A stretch of DNA of 11,842 nucleotides from Bacilli bacterium (GTDB lineage: Bacteria; Bacillota_I; Bacilli_A; RFN20; CAG-826), in the NCBI GenBank assembly GCA_017619815.1, contig JAFZRR010000046.1, positions 1 through 11,842 on the forward strand, written 5' to 3'. Shown here piece by piece: positions 1 through 4,700 of this stretch. The notes below the pieces were generated by a model, which saw nothing but the letters and a program-made list of their open reading frames with translations, had not been told where the DNA came from and searched no databases. Each line of letters starts with the position of its first letter. Positions within the stretch are counted from its first letter, which is position 1. The position numbers and the translations under genes are program-made.

Positions 1-73
1 TAAATATTATATTTACCAAGATAATAAATTCGAACAAACACTCAAAGAATATTGGGACAAGGTTAAGAAATAA
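1..73 (+). CDS. 3' end of an unidentified upstream gene
   Basis: An open frame enters from the left edge and ends at TAA 71-73; its last 23 residues are visible, ending EYWDKVKK. The stop shares its final A with the ATG of dtd (TAATG), the same coupling seen at other junctions here, which is the main reason to believe it is a real gene tail. The fragment is charged and hydrophilic. In many Firmicutes dtd follows relA/rsh, but this tail does not resemble a recognisable ACT-domain end, so I assign no identity. Confidence 0.55.
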   Translation, partial: KYYIYQDNKFEQTLKEYWDKVKK

Positions 74-522
74 TGAGAGTCGTTTTAACAACTGTTTTAG
101 AAGCCAAAGTCGAGATTAATAAAAAAGTCGTGGGACAAATTGGCCGCGGCTATCTTTTACTTGTTGGTTTTACTGATGGAGATAATAAAGAAACGGTCGA
201 TAAAATGATTGATAAAATTCTCTCTTTAAGAGCGTTCCCAGATGAACACGGAAATATCAATATCTCACTTCAAGATGTGAATGGATCCATTCTTTCGGTG
301 AGTCAATTCACTTTATACGCGAACACCGCGAAAGGCAGACGCCCATCGTTCGTAGATGCGTTACGCCCAGGTGAAGCTGAACCACTTTATGACTACTTCA
401 ATCAACAGTTAGAGCTTAAGCACGGCAAGGTCTCCACAGGTGTCTTTGGAGCGGATATGCAAGTTTCATCAATTAACGACGGTCCATTTACCCTACTACT
501 CGATAGCAAGGAGATGTTCTAA
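73..522 (+). CDS. dtd: D-aminoacyl-tRNA deacylase
   Basis: This 149-residue cytoplasmic enzyme is the full length of the DTD family. The family hydrolyses D-amino acids (and glycine mischarged on tRNA-Ala) from tRNA and so protects translation from wrong chirality. Family motifs are in order: the N-terminal strand MRVVLTTVLEAKV, SQFTLYA at 77-83, GRRPSF at 88-93, GVFGADM at 123-129, and the Gly-cisPro motif NDGPFT at 135-140. The usual form is GPVT, so Val to Phe is a mild departure beside the chiral-proofreading Gly-Pro. ATG 73 overlaps the preceding stop, and a weak AAGG lies at 59-62. The stop overlaps the mnmA start (TAATG at 520-524), so the two tRNA-maintenance genes are probably co-transcribed and translationally coupled. 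Identification is firm. Confidence 0.97.
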   Translation: MRVVLTTVLEAKVEINKKVVGQIGRGYLLLVGFTDGDNKETVDKMIDKILSLRAFPDEHGNINISLQDVNGSILSVSQFTLYANTAKGRRPSFVDALRPGEAEPLYDYFNQQLELKHGKVSTGVFGADMQVSSINDGPFTLLLDSKEMF

Positions 523-1652
523 TGAAGGTACTATTAGGTCTTTCTGGCGGTGTTGATAGCGCAGTTGCGGCGTATCTACTTAAAAAACAAGGACACGACG
601 TATCCGGCTGTTTTATGCGTAACTGGGATGCTTTAGCCAATGGCGATTATTTAGGCAACCCCACAATTAACAACAATCAATGCCCACAAGAAAAAGACTA
701 CGATGATGCAGTCCTTGTCGCTAAAATGCTTGATATTCCATTGTTAAGAATCGATTTCGTAAAAGAATATTGGGATGACGTTTTCTCGTATTTGATTAGG
801 GAATATGAAGCTGGAAGAACTCCAAATCCAGATATCTTCTGCAATAAATATATTAAATTTGATGCTTTCTTAAAATTTGCCAAAGAAAAAGGTTTTGACT
901 CTATTGCTATGGGTCATTACGCAAAGCGTATTGATAAAGACGGAAAAGCCTATCTCTGCAAATCATTTGATAAGAACAAGGATCAAACGTACTTCTTGAG
1001 TCAAATTAATCAAGAACAAGTCTCTTTTTGTTTATTCCCATTAGGGGATATTGATAAACCAGAAGTGAGAAGAATTGCTCATGAATTAAATCTTCAATCC
1101 GTTATGGATAAGAAAGATAGCACCGGCATCTGTTTTATCGGTGAAAGAAACTTCCGTGAATTCTTAAAGAATTATATACCCGCACAAAAGGGCGATATCG
1201 TTGATATCGAAACAGGCAGAGTTATCGGCCGCCATGATGGTGCAATGTATTACACAATCGGTCAAAGAAAAGGCTTGGGTATCGGCGGTATTCATGGTGA
1301 AGTCGCAAAAGGCTGGTTCATCGTGAAGAAAGACGTGAAGAAAAACATTCTTTACGCTGCAAGTGGTGAAGAAAGTGAATATTTACTCAGTGATAGATGC
1401 ACAGTGAAGTTATTAAACTTCATAACTGATGTTCCTAAAGAAGGGCAACACATCAACGCGAAGTTTAGATATAGACAACAAGATAATGGTGTAACCATTC
1501 ACTTCAAAGGTGAAGATGAAATTGAACTCATCTTTGATGAACCATATAAAGCTGTTACTCCAGGACAAGCTGCAGTCTTATACGATGGTGATATCTGTTT
1601 AGGCGGAGGTCTTATAGACCACACATATTTCAAAGGCAAACAAACCGATTGA
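522..1652 (+). CDS. mnmA: tRNA-specific 2-thiouridylase MnmA
   Basis: This 376-residue enzyme adenylates and thiolates U34 of tRNA-Lys, tRNA-Glu and tRNA-Gln, the s2U part of the wobble modification. It takes sulfur from a cysteine desulfurase relay. The N-terminal PP-loop SGGVDS (8-13) binds ATP. NPDIFCNKYIKF supplies Asp104 and Cys107, and DSTGICFIGERNF supplies Cys204; these correspond to the Asp and two catalytic Cys of the family. GHYAKR (131-136) and DQTYFLSQ (154-161) are the other signature segments, followed by the central and C-terminal beta-barrel domains (GQRKGLGIGG, then PGQAAVLYDGD). AAGGAG at 508-513 sits eight bases before the ATG. The gene ends in TGA and is followed by a terminator, so it closes the dtd-mnmA transcript. 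No sulfur-relay gene is visible nearby. Confidence 0.98.
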   Translation: MKVLLGLSGGVDSAVAAYLLKKQGHDVSGCFMRNWDALANGDYLGNPTINNNQCPQEKDYDDAVLVAKMLDIPLLRIDFVKEYWDDVFSYLIREYEAGRTPNPDIFCNKYIKFDAFLKFAKEKGFDSIAMGHYAKRIDKDGKAYLCKSFDKNKDQTYFLSQINQEQVSFCLFPLGDIDKPEVRRIAHELNLQSVMDKKDSTGICFIGERNFREFLKNYIPAQKGDIVDIETGRVIGRHDGAMYYTIGQRKGLGIGGIHGEVAKGWFIVKKDVKKNILYAASGEESEYLLSDRCTVKLLNFITDVPKEGQHINAKFRYRQQDNGVTIHFKGEDEIELIFDEPYKAVTPGQAAVLYDGDICLGGGLIDHTYFKGKQTD

Positions 1653-1674
1653 AATCATAATAATATTGTTTTAG

Positions 1675-1706
1675 AAAAAATTCCTCGTAATCACCGAGGA
1701 TTTTTT
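1675..1706 (+). terminator. Rho-independent terminator after mnmA
   Basis: TCCTCG (1682-1687) pairs with CGAGGA (1695-1700) around a seven-base loop and is followed at once by six T (1701-1706). A run of six A lies on the 5' side (1675-1680). It begins about 20 bases after the mnmA stop and separates mnmA from the zinc-ribbon cluster. Confidence 0.85.
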
Positions 1707-1734
1707 ATTAAAATAAAATAAAGAGGTTTTGCTT

Positions 1735-2409
1735 ATGAAAAAGATCCCCAAAATCATTAAGTGGACTAGATGGATTCCTTTATTTATGTATGTCCACATC
1801 AATTTATTTTTGGCCTTAGTTTTTATCTTAGGTTCCCAACACTATGACAGAATTAGAGTTTACACAGGTGGCTATAACCAATATATTACTGGTAGTTCTA
1901 ATTATTCTTGGGTTCCATATAACTTCTATTCCTGTGCTTTTGAATACGACACAACTTTAGTTGCATTTATCTTCATGGTACTTTGTGCAAATCTTATTAC
2001 CGTTGGTGTTGTTTCTGGTGTTATTCAATTAATGCGTAAGAATCACAGCATGGGAAACACAATATTTAATATTGTTTTCTCAAGCGTATATTTCACATTT
2101 GGTATGACAATGTCCGGCTTCTTGGCAGGATGTTGCGAACTTGATTCAGGTATCCCAATGGTAGTTATGGGCTTCTTGCAAACACTTGCAGTTGCAATCC
2201 CATTTGCTTATGGGGTGTTCTGTTTAGTTATGCATTTCATTTTGAAGAAAAAAGGCATTAATTTGGAAAACCCTGAATTAGCAGTGGCGAAAGCAGAACC
2301 TGCTGCTCAAACAAATAAACCTGAAGAAGGCGTTTGGTATTGTCCAGAATGCGGAACCAAAAATCATGATTTGTTCTGCAGTGAATGTGGTACCAAAAAG
2401 CCTGAATAA
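1735..2409 (+). CDS. Four-helix membrane protein with C-terminal zinc ribbon (1)
   Basis: I do not recognise a named family for this 224-residue protein. It has four hydrophobic helices at about 13-33, 75-98, 108-132 and 143-170. The N-terminus is positively charged (MKKIPKIIKWTR), suggesting N-in and C-in topology. A loop of about 40 residues between helices 1 and 2, rich in Tyr, Asn and Ser, would lie outside. After a short Ala/Glu/Pro/Lys linker, the tail carries a zinc ribbon with Cys203, Cys206, Cys215 and Cys218 (CPEC-x8-CSEC), placed in the cytoplasm by the topology. The ending GTKKPE is shared with the next gene. I chose ATG 1735 because AAGAGG (1721-1726) is eight bases away; TTG 1729 would be only two bases from it. 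It is first of three related genes; no convincing promoter is visible after the mnmA terminator. Confidence 0.9.
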   Translation: MKKIPKIIKWTRWIPLFMYVHINLFLALVFILGSQHYDRIRVYTGGYNQYITGSSNYSWVPYNFYSCAFEYDTTLVAFIFMVLCANLITVGVVSGVIQLMRKNHSMGNTIFNIVFSSVYFTFGMTMSGFLAGCCELDSGIPMVVMGFLQTLAVAIPFAYGVFCLVMHFILKKKGINLENPELAVAKAEPAAQTNKPEEGVWYCPECGTKNHDLFCSECGTKKPE

Positions 2410-2438
2410 ATCTATAATTATTTAAGAGGTAGTATTTT

Positions 2439-3053
2439 ATGAAAATTTTAAGAAAGATTCTATTAATTCTTCCTGTTCTAGCCATTGGTACAACATTACT
2501 TTTAGCCTTTATTTCATTCTGCTTAGGCTTTGGCAATGGCATTTGGTATGGAAATAGCAGTGTCCACGTTTTATCTAATGCTTATTTTGCAAATTTTGAT
2601 TATGAAGGTGTTATTGAAATGTGTATCGGCAACACATTTGCTATCTTAGGTATGCTTATTGTCGCTGCTATGTTAGTTTTAATTTTATTAAACTTCTCCG
2701 ACAAAATTGCTAAAGGACCAATGCTATTAATCATTGCTATCGCTGGTTTCCTTATTCAATTCTTCTTCTTACCAAGACCAATTATGTTGATCTATTACAC
2801 AACACAAGAAGTTGGTGCTGTCTTTGAAGTATTTAACTGGGTGACATTCGCATTCTCCACACTCATCTGGATTCCTTGCTTAGTGTTATTCATTTTGAAT
2901 AAAACATTATTCAAGAAACAATTAAATGGTGAAGTTGCTCCTAAAAAAGCTGAAGCTCCGAAAGCCGAACAAGGCACATGGTTCTGTCCAGAATGTGGAA
3001 CTAAGAATGATGGTGCTTTCTGCAGTAATTGTGGTACGAAAAAACCAGAATAG
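2439..3053 (+). CDS. Four-helix membrane protein with C-terminal zinc ribbon (2)
   Basis: A paralogue in architecture of the preceding gene: 204 residues, four helices at about 7-30, 64-85, 93-112 and 134-154, then a Lys/Ala/Pro/Glu linker and a zinc ribbon (Cys183, Cys186, Cys195, Cys198; CPEC-x8-CSNC) ending GTKKPE. The loop between helices 1 and 2 (about 31-63, Asn/Tyr-rich) should be external and the ribbon cytoplasmic. The membrane part shows little obvious residue identity to the first protein, while the last 24 residues are nearly the same. So either the ribbon is under stronger constraint or it has been copied between genes. AAGAGG at 2424-2429 precedes ATG 2439 by nine bases. The gap to the previous stop is 29 bases and to the next start 14, so the three genes form one operon. 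Function unknown. Confidence 0.9.
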   Translation: MKILRKILLILPVLAIGTTLLLAFISFCLGFGNGIWYGNSSVHVLSNAYFANFDYEGVIEMCIGNTFAILGMLIVAAMLVLILLNFSDKIAKGPMLLIIAIAGFLIQFFFLPRPIMLIYYTTQEVGAVFEVFNWVTFAFSTLIWIPCLVLFILNKTLFKKQLNGEVAPKKAEAPKAEQGTWFCPECGTKNDGAFCSNCGTKKPE

Positions 3054-3067
3054 TCGAGGATATAATT

Positions 3068-4378
3068 ATGGCAGAAAAGAAACAAAAACAAGCTGGTATT
3101 CCTTTTAAGGAATTACCTGTATATTTAAAGGTTCTAAGAATCGTCTTCTTGGTGTTATTCCTCACCGGTATGACATTCGAAATAGTGGCGATGATTCTTT
3201 GCATTGATAATCCATACAATTGGCCACTTCATATTCCTGCACTTAGCATCTTGCTTCCTGCACTCGCTGTAGCGATTGTTAATTTCGTTCTTGAGAAGAA
3301 ATTTAGAGAAAAACGCGAAGCTGAAAAACAAAATAAACCAGCCGAAGAAAAGAAGGCTGAAGGCGATGAATGGGTGTGCCCAAAATGTGGCGCTCATAAC
3401 ACTGGCAAATTCTGCAGCAGTTGTGGTGAAAAACAACCAGAAAAAGCTCCAGAAGAACCAAAAAAGGAAGAGTCAAAACCAGTCGCCGAAAAAGAGGAAA
3501 CTCCAGTGGTCAGCGAACCAGTTAAAAAAGCTCCTGAAAAAGCTGCCGACCAACCAGCTCCTGCTAAAGCAGAAGAACAACCTCAAGCTGAAAAAACAAT
3601 CCTTCCAAGATTTTTGAATTGGTTATTCCCATTAGTGTTTTTTACAATCTTAACATTAACATTCTTTATTGGTGGATTAGCGTACTTAATTGATTCAATT
3701 TCTAGTCTTGTTAAATACTGTACCGAAACATCCGCTGATGAAATTGAAATTGAAAGATTTGTAATTAATATTAATTACATGTTCCCATATTTATTCGTTT
3801 GTTTAGGTGCTTTGCTTTGCGCAATTCTTCCACTTATTAAAATGAAGAAATCAGAAGGAATTTATAAGTTAAATCCAATCTTTCCACTTTTCCTTAGTCT
3901 TGCAACTTCAATCTTCATGATTATCTATATTGTTTGGTATTCCTTACAGGAAATAACTCTAGGCAATTTAGTTATTTCAAGAACCGTATTAGCATTTATT
4001 ACATTATTTATTTCCTTAGCGGGCTTTATCCTTTGTTTAGTCATGAAAAAGAACAAATTAGTAATCAAGATTGCTAATGCCGCTGTGTATCTATGGTTCT
4101 TCATCTATTGCATTATCGTTGCTAGTAGAAAAGCTGACTTCTTAATGTCTTGGGAAGACGGAAGTCTCGGATATGTTATTGTTCCACTTATTCTTTGCTT
4201 CTTTATCGCAGCATATCCATTCGGCTTAGATATCAAGAGACCAGTAAGAAATGAACCTGCTCCTGCTAAAGCAGAAGAAGCAAAACCTGCTGAAGGCACT
4301 TGGACATGTCCAAAATGTGGTGCTCCAAACACCGGAAAATTCTGTGTGAAGTGCGGTACCAAAAAGGACGCTCAATAA
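3068..4378 (+). CDS. Eight-helix membrane protein with two zinc ribbons
   Basis: A 436-residue protein with two helix-plus-ribbon modules. Module 1 has two helices (about 22-45 and 55-76), a basic/acidic segment, then a ribbon with Cys104, Cys107, Cys116 and Cys119. A low-complexity Lys/Glu/Ala/Pro linker (about 121-179) leads to module 2: six helices (about 184-207, 237-257, 270-292, 303-326, 333-353, 367-388), another Ala/Pro/Lys/Glu linker, and a ribbon with Cys414, Cys417, Cys426 and Cys429. Both ribbons have the CPKC-x8-CxxC spacing and share NTGKFC. Even helix numbers put both ribbons in the cytoplasm. I chose ATG 3068 because GAGGA (3056-3060) is seven bases upstream; an upstream ATG at 3029 would overlap the previous gene by 25 bases and has no comparable site. 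It is the last gene of the operon. No enzyme motif is visible and function is unknown. Confidence 0.9.
   Translation: MAEKKQKQAGIPFKELPVYLKVLRIVFLVLFLTGMTFEIVAMILCIDNPYNWPLHIPALSILLPALAVAIVNFVLEKKFREKREAEKQNKPAEEKKAEGDEWVCPKCGAHNTGKFCSSCGEKQPEKAPEEPKKEESKPVAEKEETPVVSEPVKKAPEKAADQPAPAKAEEQPQAEKTILPRFLNWLFPLVFFTILTLTFFIGGLAYLIDSISSLVKYCTETSADEIEIERFVININYMFPYLFVCLGALLCAILPLIKMKKSEGIYKLNPIFPLFLSLATSIFMIIYIVWYSLQEITLGNLVISRTVLAFITLFISLAGFILCLVMKKNKLVIKIANAAVYLWFFIYCIIVASRKADFLMSWEDGSLGYVIVPLILCFFIAAYPFGLDIKRPVRNEPAPAKAEEAKPAEGTWTCPKCGAPNTGKFCVKCGTKKDAQ
3557..3577 (+). repeat. 21-base direct repeat, copy 1
   Basis: This copy encodes APAKAEE at the end of the linker before the six-helix module of the two-ribbon protein. 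An identical 21-base copy lies at 4259-4279, exactly 702 bases (234 codons) downstream and in the same frame. Confidence 0.85.
4259..4279 (+). repeat. 21-base direct repeat, copy 2
   Basis: Identical to 3557-3577 and encoding the same APAKAEE residues just before the C-terminal zinc ribbon. The two copies flank the whole six-helix module. Confidence 0.85.
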
Positions 4379-4397
4379 ATTATTAAGTATTAAAAAG

Positions 4398-4430
4398 TCT
4401 CCTAAGGAAACCTAGGAGATTTTTTCTTTT
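4398..4430 (+). terminator. Rho-independent terminator of the zinc-ribbon operon
   Basis: TCTCCTA (4398-4404) pairs with TAGGAGA (4413-4419). After a bulged A, GG (4406-4407) pairs with CC (4411-4412) around an AAA loop. A T-rich tract (4420-4430, broken by one C) follows, and five A precede the stem. It isolates the three-gene membrane operon from the alaS leader. Confidence 0.88.
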
Positions 4431-4441
4431 TCGTGTAGTAT

Positions 4442-4469
4442 TTGCCTAAAATATGTGATATTTTATTCT
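4442..4469 (+). promoter_or_regulatory. Candidate promoter of the alaS T-box leader
   Basis: TTGCCT (4442-4447) and TATTCT (4464-4469) are 16 bases apart and would start transcription near 4476, just before the base of T-box Stem I. An alternative is the extended -10-like TGTGATATT at 4454-4462 with a poor -35. A promoter must lie between the terminator ending at 4430 and Stem I, but I cannot tell which of the two is used. Confidence 0.4.
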
Positions 4470-4632
4470 CCGTAAGCAAGAAGAGAAACCTATTGAAGAC
4501 TTATTAGCGAGCATCGGTTGGTGAAAAGGATGCAAGAGATAAATAGGTGGGCCACTTCTGAAGATCATGGCCAATCCCCATCGTTAACTGCGTAAAAGTT
4601 ATAAATAAGTGCACCCGCAATAGTGGGTGAAA

Positions 4633-4664
4633 AAGGATGGTACCGCGGTAAATTATCGTTCCTT
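4633..4664 (+). promoter_or_regulatory. T-box antiterminator helix
   Basis: AAGGA (4633-4637) pairs exactly with TCCTT (4660-4664), and GCG (4645-4647) pairs with CGT (4657-4659) using one G-U pair. This leaves the seven-base TGGTACC bulge. The 3' strand is the same CGTTCC needed by the terminator, so the two helices are mutually exclusive. Uncharged tRNA-Ala would stabilise this form and allow alaS transcription. Confidence 0.88.
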
Positions 4665-4680
4665 AAAATGGAACGTTTTC
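4657..4680 (+). terminator. T-box-controlled intrinsic terminator
   Basis: CGTTCC (4657-4662) pairs with GGAACG (4670-4675) over a seven-base loop and is followed by TTTTC and further T residues. This is the default off state of the alaS leader when tRNA-Ala is charged. Confidence 0.87.
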
Positions 4681-4700
4681 TTATATTTGGAGGATTTTTT

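Larger units (their letters stand above)
4476..4680 (+). ncRNA. T-box riboswitch (tRNA-Ala sensing) upstream of alaS
   Basis: This leader reads tRNA-Ala charging and controls alaS transcription. The Stem I base is AGAAG 4479-4483 with CTTCT 4555-4559. Above an internal loop, ACCTATT (4488-4494) pairs with AATAGGT (4542-4548). The distal arm GCATC 4511-4515 / GATGC 4529-4533 encloses the GGTTGGTGAAA loop typical of the family. In the specifier loop, GCC (4551-4553), an alanine codon, is followed by the usual purine A. A second hairpin is CACCC 4612-4616 / GGGTG 4625-4629. The T-box element itself is 4633-4647, with TGGTACC forming the bulge that pairs with the acceptor end of uncharged tRNA. 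Specifier, downstream gene and alternative helices all agree. Confidence 0.95.

Noticed and set aside
1729..1734. TTG start two codons upstream of the first zinc-ribbon gene
   Set aside because: It lies only two bases from AAGAGG, too close for initiation; ATG 1735 has the usual eight-base spacing.
1655..1735. Promoter for the zinc-ribbon operon (TTGTTT at 1666-1671)
   Set aside because: No -10-like hexamer occurs at 16-18 bases; the downstream TAAAAT (1709-1714) lacks a -35 and lies in plain A/T runs. A promoter is likely needed, but I cannot point to one.
3029..3067. Start of the two-ribbon protein at ATG 3029
   Set aside because: It would overlap the preceding gene's ribbon codons by 25 bases and lacks a ribosome site; ATG 3068 has GAGGA at good spacing.
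2795..3436. Minus-strand open frames across the zinc-ribbon genes
   Set aside because: They are mirror frames of strongly supported plus-strand genes, have no ribosome sites or recognisable domains, and Cys/Phe-rich segments come from the reversed ribbon codons.
3428..3605. Lys/Glu/Ala/Pro-rich low-complexity stretch considered as a frameshift or non-coding repeat
   Set aside because: The frame is continuous, flanked by clear ribbon and helix codons, and similar shorter linkers precede the other ribbons, so it is a genuine protein linker.
4623..4700. Longer alaS reading frame starting at an upstream GTG, adding 26 residues
   Set aside because: The extension is translated from the T-box antiterminator and terminator RNA, has no similarity to the AlaRS N-terminus, and ATG 4701 has a clear GGAGG seven bases upstream.
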